Positions 20,483 through 28,897 are shown, numbered from the stretch's first letter. The stretch: 43,083 bases of DNA from Acidobacteriaceae bacterium (GCA_027449545.1 DAIDLI010000173.1:1-43083); one strand, 5' to 3'. Notes: a model not told the origin generated them from the letters alone. Numbers and translations: made by a program.

Positions 20483-21583
20483 ATGAAGAAAACAGCGCGT
20501 GCCGGAGGTGCGTGTGGATTGGGCATGATCTCGCTCAAACGCTATCTCGACGGAGAAGCACCGGCAGTTGCTGAGCCGGCGTTGCAGGATGAGCGCCTGC
20601 TCGAACCTCTGGTGCGGGCTTATGGGGCGGCGCTGGAGGGCATGGGCGATTCCAGCATGGACGCCTGCCCCGGCGTCGGTGACGGCCTCAAGCAACGCAT
20701 GGCGGCGTTATGCGCCGGTCTATCTCCCACCATGGATGTGGCGGCGCTGCACGCGACCGATCGCAATGTGCAGCAAGAACTCCAGGACTGGGGGCGCATC
20801 GCATCCCGTCATCTTCATACCGCGACGGCCGAGGTGAAACACCTGCTGCTGGTCATGTCCCGCGCCGGCGAAGCCGTGGCCACCCGCGACCAGCGCTGTG
20901 CCGGCCAGATGAACGAAGTGACAGCCCGGCTCCAGAGAATTGCCACACTCGAGGATCTCAGCCAGATCCGGGCATCCATCGAGACCAGCGCAGCCGATCT
21001 GAAAAGCTCGATCGAGAGGATGACTGCCGAGGGACAGGCCGCAGTCGACCACCTCCAGAAGCAGGTCGCGGTCTACCGGGACAAGCTGGAGCAGGCCGAG
21101 GAACTGGCCTCCCGGGACCCGCTCACCGGCTTGCGCAACCGCCTCTGCCTGGAGTCGCTGATCGAGAGCCGCATCGCATCCCGCCAGGCCTTTTGCGTCG
21201 CCATGATCGACCTCGACGGTTTCAAAAAGGTGAATGACACCTACGGCCACCTGGCCGGAGACGAGCTGCTCCGGCAGTTTGCGGCGGAGTTGCGCTCGGT
21301 GTGCCGCTCGACCGACCTGATTGGCCGCTGGGGCGGCGACGAGTTTCTGCTCGCCCTGGACTGCGACCGCAAGGAAGCCGAATCCCGGATCAAACGCCTG
21401 CACAACTGGGCCTGCGGTGAATACGTGGTCCGCGGAAAACAGGGAATGCAGAGGCTGCGATTGGACGCATCCATCGGGCTGGTTCAGCATCAGCCCCCGG
21501 AGGCGCTGCCCGCCTTGCTGGCGCGCGCCGACGCCGCCATGTACGAGCGCAAAGAAGCGGCGCGGAGAAGCCGGGCCGGATGA
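20483..21583 (+). CDS. Cytoplasmic diguanylate cyclase (GGDEF)
   Basis: A 366-residue soluble protein. Residues 1 to about 205 are mostly helical with a likely coiled coil (about 145-208) and no domain I recognise. The GGDEF domain starts at SRDPLTGLRNR (about 210). The active site is a canonical GGDEF at 284-288. The inhibitory I-site RSTD lies 5 residues upstream, so product inhibition is likely. No membrane segment is present, which contrasts with the membrane cyclase at 4002. The start at 20483 has a poor ribosome site; the in-frame ATG at 20525 is an alternative. Confidence 0.92.
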   Translation: MKKTARAGGACGLGMISLKRYLDGEAPAVAEPALQDERLLEPLVRAYGAALEGMGDSSMDACPGVGDGLKQRMAALCAGLSPTMDVAALHATDRNVQQELQDWGRIASRHLHTATAEVKHLLLVMSRAGEAVATRDQRCAGQMNEVTARLQRIATLEDLSQIRASIETSAADLKSSIERMTAEGQAAVDHLQKQVAVYRDKLEQAEELASRDPLTGLRNRLCLESLIESRIASRQAFCVAMIDLDGFKKVNDTYGHLAGDELLRQFAAELRSVCRSTDLIGRWGGDEFLLALDCDRKEAESRIKRLHNWACGEYVVRGKQGMQRLRLDASIGLVQHQPPEALPALLARADAAMYERKEAARRSRAG

Positions 21584-21657
21584 ACCGGGCGGGAACCGCA
21601 GCCAGCCCAGGCGCGTATCCTTAGCACGACGGGAGCTTCCCGCGCGGAGGATCTGCC

Positions 21658-21972
21658 ATGGCCGTCTACTGTACACGCTGTGGAAACGCGTTGCCGCTCA
21701 GCGCCCGCTTCTGCTCCAACTGCGGGGCGGCTGTGCCCGTGGCCCACATCGCCGGCAAGCCGCTGATGCGCCCACGCGAAGGCCGCCAGATCGGCGGCGT
21801 CTGCCTCGCCCTGTCCCGCGCCTACGGATGGGATATCGCGGCGGTGCGCATTCTGGCCGTCGTCGCTCTGTTGCTCTCCAGCGGCCTCGTAGGTGTGGCC
21901 TACCTCGCCGCCTGGATCGGCATCCCCGAGGAACCGCCGCCGGCGCCCGGGGTGTATCCTCCCGGAGTATGA
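21658..21972 (+). CDS. Zinc-ribbon plus PspC domain membrane protein
   Basis: A 104-residue protein. The N-terminal zinc ribbon has Cys5, Cys8, Cys19 and Cys22. A PspC domain follows: the basic REGRQIGGVCLALSRAYGWD and then a hydrophobic hairpin ending AAWIGIPEE. PspC domains act in membrane-stress responses in enterobacteria; here only the fold is assigned. GGAGG lies 8 nt before the ATG. Its TGA overlaps the next gene's ATG (ATGA), so the hydrolase is translationally coupled to it. Confidence 0.88.
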   Translation: MAVYCTRCGNALPLSARFCSNCGAAVPVAHIAGKPLMRPREGRQIGGVCLALSRAYGWDIAAVRILAVVALLLSSGLVGVAYLAAWIGIPEEPPPAPGVYPPGV

Positions 21973-22802
21973 GGCACTCCTACCTTTCCGATAGCGATCG
22001 ACTGAATTACAGCGACAGTGTGGGCCCGGGCTTGCCGGTGATCTTTCTGCATCCCACCCCTCTCAATGGCGATTACTGGCAGCCGATGATCGCTGGGCTC
22101 GAGGGCGTGCGCGCCCTTGTTCCTGACCTGCGCGGCCACGGCCGCTCCGAACTCGGCCAGAAACTGCCCGCAGGCGCATTCACCCGTGTCCCCGACGCGC
22201 CGGTCCTCAGCATGTCGCAACTCGCCTCGGACATCCTGGCCCTGCTCGATCAACTTCAGATCCGCCAGGCAGTGTTTGCCGGCTGTTCCATCGGCGGCTA
22301 CGCGCTCTTGGAACTGTGGCGGCGCGCTCCGCAACGGATGCGCGGCCTGGCATTTGTCTGCTCCAAACCTCAGCCGGATGCGGAGACCAACCTGCAGCGC
22401 CGCGCCGCCACCATCGCACAGGCTCGCGCCGAGGGCGTCGGCAAGCTCTTCGACGGAATTGCGCAGTCCTTGACCGGAACCACCGCGCAGCAGCGCCGGC
22501 CGCAGATCGTGGCCGAGGTGCGCGCACAAATGACGCTGAGCGTGGAAGCCATGGTCGCCGTCCAGGCCGGCTTGGCGGCGCGGCCGGATTCGCTCCCCAC
22601 CGTCTCCTCTATCACCGCGCCCGTGCTGGCCATCGCCGGCGGGGAGGACGCAGCCGTGACTCCCGCCGAGATGGAAGCCTTCTGCGCCGCGCCGGGCGGT
22701 TGCACCAGCATCGTCGTTGAGGATGCCGGCCATCTCGCCGCCTTCGAGCAGCCTGAGAAGATCGCCTCTCTCATCGGCGACTGGCTCCAGCAGTTCCGCT
22801 GA
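21969..22802 (+). CDS. Alpha/beta hydrolase
   Basis: A 277-residue soluble alpha/beta hydrolase fold protein. The oxyanion segment is FLHPTPLNGDYW, followed by PDLRGHGRS. The nucleophile elbow is GCSIGG (Ser107), the acid is probably Asp in GGEDAAVTP, and the His is in EDAGHLAAFEQP. This is a complete catalytic triad. The substrate is unknown; the sequence resembles generic esterase or carboxylesterase-like members. Its start overlaps the PspC gene stop as ATGA. Confidence 0.88.
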   Translation: MRHSYLSDSDRLNYSDSVGPGLPVIFLHPTPLNGDYWQPMIAGLEGVRALVPDLRGHGRSELGQKLPAGAFTRVPDAPVLSMSQLASDILALLDQLQIRQAVFAGCSIGGYALLELWRRAPQRMRGLAFVCSKPQPDAETNLQRRAATIAQARAEGVGKLFDGIAQSLTGTTAQQRRPQIVAEVRAQMTLSVEAMVAVQAGLAARPDSLPTVSSITAPVLAIAGGEDAAVTPAEMEAFCAAPGGCTSIVVEDAGHLAAFEQPEKIASLIGDWLQQFR

Positions 22803-22855
22803 GCGGCTGACAACCCTGTTCGACAGGTGTTTTAATTCCTCGCGGAGGGTTTTCT

Positions 22856-23389
22856 TTGAAGACTACCGACTTTGAAAACAGCCGGCGCGCCTTTTTGCGT
22901 TCGGCTCCGGCCGCAGCCGCCGCAGTTACGGTTGCCGATTTGCTTCTCCCCGCGCTGGCCATGGCGCAATCCTCGGCTCCGCTCAACCAGCAGAATTTTC
23001 TGGTGGTCAGCGCGGCGGAGCTGGACGCCGACATCAAGACCCTGGCCGCCCTGTCCGGTCCTGCTCACTCCAGGCGCCTGTTCAATGACAAGAACTTCTT
23101 GATCGATCTCTGGGTTGAGAAGAAGAACGCCGGCAAGGAATTCGAGTGGCACGAGCACCGCGACCACATCATCCAGATCCTCGACGGCTCGACGGAGTAC
23201 GAGGTGGGCGGCAAACCCCAGGGCGCGCACTCCACCGGCCCCGGCGAGTGGCTGGCGCCGCACGCCGAGGGCGCAACAAAGTACACCCTCAAGAAGGGGG
23301 ACTGGCTGATCATCCGCCGCGGCACCCTGCACAAGCGCACCACCCGCGAGCATGTAACCTTCACGCTCACCGCTCCGCAAACAGCGTAG
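22856..23389 (+). CDS. Tat-exported cupin domain protein
   Basis: A 177-residue protein. The N-terminus carries a twin-arginine signal (SRRAFLRS, then a hydrophobic stretch to about residue 37), so it is exported folded. A single cupin domain follows, with candidate metal ligands in EWHEHRDHIIQILDG and a late His in RRGTLHKR. The ligand is unknown. The start is TTG at 22856, supported by GGAGGG about 6 nt upstream. A 15-bp hairpin follows at 23411. Confidence 0.85.
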   Translation: MKTTDFENSRRAFLRSAPAAAAAVTVADLLLPALAMAQSSAPLNQQNFLVVSAAELDADIKTLAALSGPAHSRRLFNDKNFLIDLWVEKKNAGKEFEWHEHRDHIIQILDGSTEYEVGGKPQGAHSTGPGEWLAPHAEGATKYTLKKGDWLIIRRGTLHKRTTREHVTFTLTAPQTA

Positions 23390-23410
23390 ATTCCAGTCCG
23401 CTCCGTGTTC

Positions 23411-23446
23411 GCGTGCCCAGGTCTCGCTCATGAGACCTGGGCACGC
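23411..23446. repeat. Dispersed hairpin copy B, possible terminator
   Basis: GCGTGCCCAGGTCTC (23411-23425) and GAGACCTGGGCACGC (23432-23446) form a perfect 15-bp stem with a 6-nt loop. It shares the GTGCCCAGGT core with copies A and C. It lies 21 nt after the cupin stop. No T-run follows, so terminator function is uncertain. Confidence 0.75.
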
Positions 23447-23519
23447 GCAAGCCGCAGCACTTCGTCTCTGATCCCCGACCCTGCCCCTGCCCCCCGACCC
23501 TTCCCTGTAGACTCGCTTC

Positions 23520-24374
23520 ATGACGATGCGAATCGGAGTCCACCTGGGCACTTCAGGCGGTGTCTCCAACACCATTCCCCGCGCGCAGGAAATCGGCGCC
23601 AACACGCTGCAGATCTTTTCCTCGAGCCCGCGCATGTGGCGTGCCCCCAAGGTCGACCCCGAGCAGGCGAAGCGGCTCCAGGAACTGCGCGCTCAGCTCG
23701 ATGTCGGCCCCCTGGTGATCCACACCAGTTACCTGGTGAACGTGTGCAGCCAGTCCGAAGAAGTTAGGCAGAAGAGCATCACCGCCTTCCGCGGCGAAAT
23801 CGAGCGAGCCCTGGCCCTGGGCGCCGAATACCTGGTCCTGCACCCGGGATCCTGGAAAGGCCTGTCGCGCGACGAAGGTCTGAAGCTGGCCGCCGAATCC
23901 ATTGAGAAGGCCATCGACGGCCTACCGTGGCAGGGAACCGCCTTCCACATCGCCATCGAAAACACCGCCGGTTCGGAATGCTCCTTGGGTGGCAACTTCG
24001 AGCAGGTTGCGGAACTGGTGGAGCGCCTCAAGCGCCATGCCCCCGTCGCCGTCTGCCTCGACACCTGCCATACCCATGTCTCCGGCTACGACATCGTGAC
24101 GCCCGAAGGCTACGCCGAAACCATGAACCAGGTGGCCGCAACCCTCACCTTCGATGCCGTGCGCGTCTGGCACTGCAACGACGCCAAGGCCGCCCGCGGC
24201 TCCAAACTCGACCGGCATGAGCACATCGGCGAGGGCACCATCGGCCTCGAGCCCTTCCGCTGGCTGCTCAACGATCCCCGCTTTGCCCACTGCGCCTTCA
24301 TCGCCGAAACCCCGGTCGACGAACCCGGCGACGAGGAGCGCAACGTCCGCGTGCTGAAGAGCTTGGTGAAGTAG
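23520..24374 (+). CDS. nfo: Deoxyribonuclease IV (endonuclease IV, AP endonuclease)
   Basis: A 284-residue three-zinc AP endonuclease of base-excision repair. Family motifs occur in order: RIGVHLGTSGG, LVIHTSYLVN, LVLHPGSW, IENTAG, CLDTCHTHVSGYD, WHCNDAK and HIGEGTIG. The start at 23520 (or ATG 23526) fits the family. The last roughly 117 nt (from about 24250) have a diverged second copy 485 nt downstream at 24735, beyond higA. The gene itself appears intact. Together with nth at 30309, the window carries two base-excision repair genes, though not in one operon. Confidence 0.95.
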   Translation: MTMRIGVHLGTSGGVSNTIPRAQEIGANTLQIFSSSPRMWRAPKVDPEQAKRLQELRAQLDVGPLVIHTSYLVNVCSQSEEVRQKSITAFRGEIERALALGAEYLVLHPGSWKGLSRDEGLKLAAESIEKAIDGLPWQGTAFHIAIENTAGSECSLGGNFEQVAELVERLKRHAPVAVCLDTCHTHVSGYDIVTPEGYAETMNQVAATLTFDAVRVWHCNDAKAARGSKLDRHEHIGEGTIGLEPFRWLLNDPRFAHCAFIAETPVDEPGDEERNVRVLKSLVK

Positions 24375-24390
24375 AGATATTGCATACTAT
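24363..24390 (+). promoter_or_regulatory. Possible higA promoter
   Basis: TTGGTG (24363-24368) and TACTAT (24385-24390) are 16 nt apart. The -35 box lies within the last nfo codons. The distance to the higA ATG is 35 nt. This was judged by eye only. Confidence 0.35.
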
Positions 24391-24425
24391 GTCTTAGAGC
24401 CGACAAGCACGAATACAGGTGAGGG

Positions 24426-24734
24426 ATGCTTCAGACGGAGAGAAAACCCGTTTCAGTTGGGGAAATGCTGGTCGAGGAGTTCTTGATCCCGCTGGCGCTG
24501 ACCCAGGGCGCGCTCGCGGAGGCGATGGGCGTTCCGCGCAAGCTGGTCAATGAGCTCTGTAACAATCGCAGGGCGATTACCGCGGATACGGCCCTGGTGC
24601 TGGCTCGGGTCTTTGGCAATAGCCCGGAGTTCTGGCTGAACACGCAACGCCGGATGGACCTGTGGGAAGCTCTGCACACGCCCGCCCGCCGAGAGCGCAT
24701 TGACCGAGCCAAGCCAATGAGGCGCGTAGCGTAA
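24426..24734 (+). CDS. higA: HigA-type helix-turn-helix antitoxin/regulator (no partner toxin seen)
   Basis: A 102-residue XRE-family DNA-binding protein of the HigA addiction-module type. The family core is clear: VGEMLVEEFLIPLALTQGALAEAMGVPRKLVNELCNNRR and then VFGNSPEFWLNTQRRMDLW. HigA normally follows a short HigB toxin gene, but the 51 nt between nfo and this gene hold no toxin. It is sandwiched between nfo and a repeated nfo 3' end. It may be an orphan antitoxin or a regulator. GTGAGGG before the ATG is a usable ribosome site. Confidence 0.87.
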   Translation: MLQTERKPVSVGEMLVEEFLIPLALTQGALAEAMGVPRKLVNELCNNRRAITADTALVLARVFGNSPEFWLNTQRRMDLWEALHTPARRERIDRAKPMRRVA

Positions 24735-24854
24735 CCCCTCCGCTGGCTGTCCATCGATCCGCGCTTCTTCCACTGCGCTTTCGTTGCCGATATCACGGTC
24801 GGCGAGCCCGGCGACGAGGAGCGCAATGTCCGCGTGCTGAAGAGCCAAGTGGCT
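24735..24854 (+). pseudogene. Duplicated, diverged 3' end of nfo
   Basis: Translation in frame gives RWLSIDPRFFHCAF, then VGEPGDEERNVRVLKSQV. The nfo end is RWLLNDPRFAHCAF, then VDEPGDEERNVRVLKSLV. By hand, about 97 of 117 nt agree. It begins right after the higA stop and lacks a start and the rest of nfo. It is either a remnant of a tandem nfo duplication or a 3' end displaced by insertion of the higA segment. Confidence 0.85.
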
Positions 24855-24865
24855 AGCTCGGCTGT

Positions 24866-25714
24866 TCAGTTTTTATTCAACCCCCATTCCCGGCTGCCGA
24901 GCTTCTCTTTCCAGAGTGATTCGAGGATGTCAAGTTCGCCTGGCGAAGGCGTGGCGAGAGCTTCGAGGATCGTCACAAAATAGCCAGGTGTTTGGTGCTG
25001 CTTCATGCCTTCGTTGCCGCCGTCACCGGTAAGGGAGTAGCAGAGAAACCTCCCCCAAAATCCATCATCGCCGTCGGCTTTTCCGACGTACTGCTGCCCG
25101 CAATGCTTGCAGGTGAGCAGATAAATGCCTTTACATTGGCGCAGGTTATCTTGCCAAGTGGGCCAAATAGATCCAATGTCGGAAAGATCCCACCTGAATT
25201 TTCGGTAGCCCGGAAATGGTTCGTCGCGGTTCTGCTCCGTGCGGATTTCGATTACCGGCTTCCCCTCTACCTCGTCGGCTCTTTGAATCCAGCTGAGGTA
25301 TGCCTTGCCCCATTCAATAACCACTCTTCCCGTGAGGTTGTCCAGCCGATTATCAGGTGCGAGGTCGTAAAAAATATGCTCATCATTACTAACCGGAGTT
25401 CCCCGAACGGGACATACCTGCAGGTCGGAAGGAAGGGGACCAAATCCATTTTTTCTGTAGAGTCCGGCGAAGAGGGTCTCCTTGCGCGGCGTTACGACGA
25501 ACGACGCCAACAAGGCTCGTTTGGCGAAGCAATTCCTCTTCTGGAGCATCTGATAACGTTCAAATTGCTCCCTTCGAGTTGCCCAAAGATCGTATGGAGT
25601 GGAATTCCGAGCACGAAGCTGAGCTTGGGAAACACGCGTATCTTGATGGCGAACCAAGTAAACATTCTTGGGATCGATTCCAGCATCGCTGAGGAGCAGA
25701 TTGAATGTGAGCAT
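24866..25714 (-). CDS. GIY-YIG nuclease domain protein
   Basis: A 282-residue protein. The C-terminal third is a GIY-YIG endonuclease fold: GIY at 196-198, YVG at 209-211, Arg222 in FWGRF and a candidate catalytic Glu265 before KLGSRE. The N-terminal roughly 190 residues (YLVRHQDTR, TPYDLW, ASFVVTPRKETLFAGLYR) form a separate domain I do not name. All expected catalytic residues are present. Such stand-alone proteins occur sporadically among defence and mobile genes; the DNA target is unknown. It is less GC-rich than nfo or leuS, which suggests transfer. Confidence 0.82.
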   Translation of the reverse strand: MLTFNLLLSDAGIDPKNVYLVRHQDTRVSQAQLRARNSTPYDLWATRREQFERYQMLQKRNCFAKRALLASFVVTPRKETLFAGLYRKNGFGPLPSDLQVCPVRGTPVSNDEHIFYDLAPDNRLDNLTGRVVIEWGKAYLSWIQRADEVEGKPVIEIRTEQNRDEPFPGYRKFRWDLSDIGSIWPTWQDNLRQCKGIYLLTCKHCGQQYVGKADGDDGFWGRFLCYSLTGDGGNEGMKQHQTPGYFVTILEALATPSPGELDILESLWKEKLGSREWGLNKN

Positions 25715-25759
25715 GGCGATGCGCGGGAGTATATATCGGGCCTCAAACTCCCGGCAATT

Positions 25760-26059
25760 TTAATCTTTGTATACTTCCCGACGATGGCCGATCTTGATGA
25801 CCAGCACCACCAGGCGGGAATCCTCGATCCGGCAGATCAGGCGGTAGTCGCCGACGCGATAGCGCCACAGCCCCGCCAGATTCATGCGCAGCGGCTTGCC
25901 GAACTTTCTGGGATCGTCGCTTCCCGCAATGTGCTCACGAAGATAGCTGAGAATGTTCTGCTGAACTGTTGCGTCGAGCTTGCGTAGCTCACGACGGGCG
26001 CGATCATCGAACTCAACCGTCCACTGCGGTCGCGCAGGCTGGGGAGAGGACTTCTTCAT
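25760..26059 (-). CDS. RelE/ParE-family toxin
   Basis: A 99-residue protein of the RelE superfamily. Features are WTVEFDDRARRELRKLD, PLRMNLAGLWRYRVGDYRLICRI and the basic ending VIKIGHRREVYKD. RelE-type members cleave mRNA in the ribosome; a ParE-like gyrase role cannot be excluded from sequence alone. It follows its antitoxin with an ATGA overlap (26056-26059), the usual order for relBE. Confidence 0.9.
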   Translation of the reverse strand: MKKSSPQPARPQWTVEFDDRARRELRKLDATVQQNILSYLREHIAGSDDPRKFGKPLRMNLAGLWRYRVGDYRLICRIEDSRLVVLVIKIGHRREVYKD

Positions 26060-26274
26060 CCTTGTTCGCGCTGGTCAAGTCCATCCTCCAGCTCCTCCAG
26101 CGTCCAGCGGCGGGCAGGATTCTCCAGACGGTAGAGCGCCGTGTAGGTGTCCTCGATCTCGTCAAGATGAGCGGTGAGCGCCTGCCGAACGTAAAAGCTC
26201 TTCGGCCGGCCAGTGAGCTTGGCCAGCTTCTCCAGCCGGTTTTCGAGGGATTCGGGAATGCGGACCGCCAGCAT
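26056..26274 (-). CDS. RelB-type ribbon-helix-helix antitoxin
   Basis: A 72-residue antitoxin. The N-terminal ribbon-helix-helix (MLAVRIPESLENRLEKLAK, then SFYVRQAL) binds DNA. The acidic C-terminal half (RWTLEELEDGLDQREQG) should wrap the toxin. The ATG at 26274 has GAGG 6-7 nt upstream; longer in-frame starts at 26298 or 26361 would include the operator and are unlikely. It overlaps the toxin by ATGA and probably represses its own promoter through the palindrome at 26283. Confidence 0.88.
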   Translation of the reverse strand: MLAVRIPESLENRLEKLAKLTGRPKSFYVRQALTAHLDEIEDTYTALYRLENPARRWTLEELEDGLDQREQG

Positions 26275-26282
26275 GTTACGCC

Positions 26283-26311
26283 TCGTATACGCTGTCATAC
26301 ACAGTATACGA
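26283..26311 (-). promoter_or_regulatory. Palindromic operator of the toxin-antitoxin pair
   Basis: TCGTATAC (26283-26290) and GTATACGA (26304-26311) are perfect inverted arms. Between them TGT (26293-26295) and ACA (26299-26301) share the same centre at 26297. It lies 8 nt upstream of the antitoxin ATG. The TATAC parts could also serve as a -10 box. Binding by the antitoxin is inferred. Confidence 0.75.
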
Positions 26312-26395
26312 CGGACCGCACCTTCGTGAATAGCCGGGTGGACATGCCCTCCCGCATGCAAGGCAATGCATCGCTTCCCGTTTACACTGAAACAG

Positions 26396-28897
26396 ATGGC
26401 AGACGAGAAAGAACTACGCTACGATCCCGCGGCAATTGAGCCCAAATGGCAGCAGCGCTGGGCCGCAGACCCCGCCCTATACGCGGCCGAACCCGCCGCC
26501 AGCGGCAAAGAGAAGTACTACGTGCTGGAGATGCTGCCCTATCCCAGCGGCCAGCTCCACATGGGCCACGTGCGCAACTACTCCATCGGCGACGCTCTCG
26601 CCCGCCACATGTGGATGCGCGGCTACAACGTCCTCCACCCCATGGGCTGGGACGCCTTCGGCCTGCCCGCCGAGAATGCCGCCCTCAAGAACAACACCCC
26701 GCCCCGCGAGTGGACCCTGGCCAACAGCGCCGCCATGCAGAAGCAGATGCAGCGGCTGGGCCTGGGCTACGACTGGGCCACCGAAGTCACCACCTGCCTG
26801 CCCGACTACTACCGCTGGAACCAGTGGTTCTTCCTGCGCATGGCGGAAAAGGGCCTCGTCTACCGCAAGCAGAGCAAGGTCAACTGGTGCCCCGACTGCG
26901 CCACCGTCCTTGCCAACGAGCAGGTGGTCAACGGCTGCTGCTGGCGGCATGAAGACACCCTGGTCGCGCAGCAGGACCTGGAGCAGTGGTTCCTGCGCAT
27001 TACCGCCTACGCTGAGGAACTGCTCAAGGGCCTCGATAACCTCGAGGGCTGGCCGGAGAAGGTGCGCACCATGCAGCGCAACTGGATCGGCCGCAGCGAG
27101 GGCACCGAGATCGATTTCGCGGTCGAGAACCGGCCCGAGAAGATTCGCGTCTTCACCACCCGCGTCGACACCATCTTCGGCGCCACCAGCCTGCAACTGG
27201 CTCCCGAGCATCCGTTCGTCGTTGCCCTGGCGCAGGCGGACCAGGGCCTGGCGCGGCAGGTGCAGGGCCTCATTGAGGAACAGAAAAAGGCCCGCGAATC
27301 CGATGACTTCGGCGCCATCGAGAAGCACGGCATTCCCACCGGCCACATCGCCATCAACCCTTACAACGGCGACCTGCTGCCCATCTGGGTCGCCAACTAC
27401 GTCCTGCTCGACTACGGCACCGGCGCCATCATGAGCGTCCCCGGACACGACGAGCGCGACTTCGAGTTTGCAAAGAAATATGCGCTGCCGGTGAAGCGCG
27501 TCATCGCCCCCGCAGACCCGAGGGCCGAGGAACCGGAGCTTCCTTTCACCTCCGACGATGGCGTGCTGGTCAACTCCGGCGATTACGACGGCCTCGCCGT
27601 GGCAGCCGCGCAGCGGCGCTTGCAGGAAGAGGCCGAGAATCATGGATATGGCCACGCAAAGGTCACTTATCGCTTGAAGGATTGGGGTATCAGCCGCCAG
27701 CGCTACTGGGGCACCCCCATCCCCATGGTCCATTGCGAAACCGATGGCCTCGTTCCCATGCCCGACGACCAGTTGCCGGTGATCCTGCCTAACAAGATCG
27801 AAATCACCCAGCAGGGCGGTTCGCCGCTCGGCCGCGTCCCCGAGTTCGTGAACACCACCTGCCCCAAATGCGGCAAACCGGCCCGGCGCGAAACCGACAC
27901 GATGGATACCTTCATCGATTCGAGCTGGTACTTCTATCGCTACACCGACGCGAAGAACTCTGCCGCTCCCTTCGATCCGGCCAAAGCGCAATACTGGTTC
28001 CCCATCGATCCGTACATCGGCGGCGTCGAGCACGCCATCCTGCACCTGATCTACTCGCGCTTCTGGACCAAGGTCATGCGCGACCTGGGCCTGATCGTCA
28101 ACGATGAGCCGGCCAAGCGGCTGTTTACCCAGGGCATGGTCATCAAGGACGGCGCCAAGATGTCCAAGTCCAAGGGCAACGTGGTCTCGCCCGACGACAT
28201 GGTGGCCCGCTACGGTGCCGACGCCACCCGCATGTACGCGCTCTTCGCCGCGCCCCCTGACCGCGACCTGGATTGGCAGGAAGACGGCGTCGCCGGCGTC
28301 AGCCGCTTCTTGGGCCGTGTGTGGCGGCTGGTAACGAAGCACAGTCCTACCGCGCGGAATGCGGATTCGCTGCAAAGCTCGTCCAAGAGTGAAAAGGGCG
28401 GAGCCCTTCAACGCAAGCTGCATCAGACCATCGCCAAGATCACCCAGGACTTCGAGGGCCGCTGGCACTTCAACACCTGCGTGGCTGCCATCATGGAGCT
28501 GGTGAACGAGATGCAGGCCGCTGACGCGGAGCTATCGTCGGGCGAGGTTCCGGCTCCGGTGGTGCGCGAGCTGCTCACGAGCCTGGTCCTGTTGCTCGCG
28601 CCCTTCGCGCCCTTCCTGGCCGCGGAGCTGTGGGAAGAGCTGGGCGAGCAGACCGCGATCCTGCGCGCGCCCTGGCCCAAGAGCGATCCTGAACTCGCCC
28701 GGGAAGACGAGATCGAGATTCCCGTGCAGGTGAACGGAAAACTGGTGTCGGTGGTGCGCGTGCCCGCCGGTGCCCAACCCAAGGACATTGAAGCCGCGGC
28801 GCTCGCCGACGAAAAAGTGCGGGCGCGGAGTGCGGGGAAGACGGTCGCCAAGGTCATCGTCGTGCCGGGGCGCACCGTAAACCTGGTGGTAAAGTGA
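26396..28897 (+). CDS. leuS: Leucyl-tRNA synthetase
   Basis: An 833-residue class Ia synthetase that charges tRNA-Leu. The HIGH motif is HMGH at 55-58, and KMSKSKGN starts at 588. The CP1 editing domain includes TRVDTIFGATSLQLAPEHP, and DYGTGAIMSVPGHDERDFEFA. The zinc-type loop CPKCGKPARRETDTMDTFIDSSWY is present. The length is standard for bacterial LeuS. The ATG at 26396 lacks a clear ribosome site; an in-frame ATG at 26366 would add ten residues. Its stop overlaps the next gene's GTG (GTGA). Confidence 0.97.
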   Translation: MADEKELRYDPAAIEPKWQQRWAADPALYAAEPAASGKEKYYVLEMLPYPSGQLHMGHVRNYSIGDALARHMWMRGYNVLHPMGWDAFGLPAENAALKNNTPPREWTLANSAAMQKQMQRLGLGYDWATEVTTCLPDYYRWNQWFFLRMAEKGLVYRKQSKVNWCPDCATVLANEQVVNGCCWRHEDTLVAQQDLEQWFLRITAYAEELLKGLDNLEGWPEKVRTMQRNWIGRSEGTEIDFAVENRPEKIRVFTTRVDTIFGATSLQLAPEHPFVVALAQADQGLARQVQGLIEEQKKARESDDFGAIEKHGIPTGHIAINPYNGDLLPIWVANYVLLDYGTGAIMSVPGHDERDFEFAKKYALPVKRVIAPADPRAEEPELPFTSDDGVLVNSGDYDGLAVAAAQRRLQEEAENHGYGHAKVTYRLKDWGISRQRYWGTPIPMVHCETDGLVPMPDDQLPVILPNKIEITQQGGSPLGRVPEFVNTTCPKCGKPARRETDTMDTFIDSSWYFYRYTDAKNSAAPFDPAKAQYWFPIDPYIGGVEHAILHLIYSRFWTKVMRDLGLIVNDEPAKRLFTQGMVIKDGAKMSKSKGNVVSPDDMVARYGADATRMYALFAAPPDRDLDWQEDGVAGVSRFLGRVWRLVTKHSPTARNADSLQSSSKSEKGGALQRKLHQTIAKITQDFEGRWHFNTCVAAIMELVNEMQAADAELSSGEVPAPVVRELLTSLVLLLAPFAPFLAAELWEELGEQTAILRAPWPKSDPELAREDEIEIPVQVNGKLVSVVRVPAGAQPKDIEAAALADEKVRARSAGKTVAKVIVVPGRTVNLVVK

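Noticed and set aside
24992..25987. 331-codon plus-strand open frame across the GIY-YIG gene
   Set aside because: The minus-strand frame carries all GIY-YIG catalytic residues; the plus frame has none and also runs into the toxin gene.
26477..28468. 663-codon minus-strand open frame across leuS
   Set aside because: Antisense shadow of a complete LeuS; no motif in the product.
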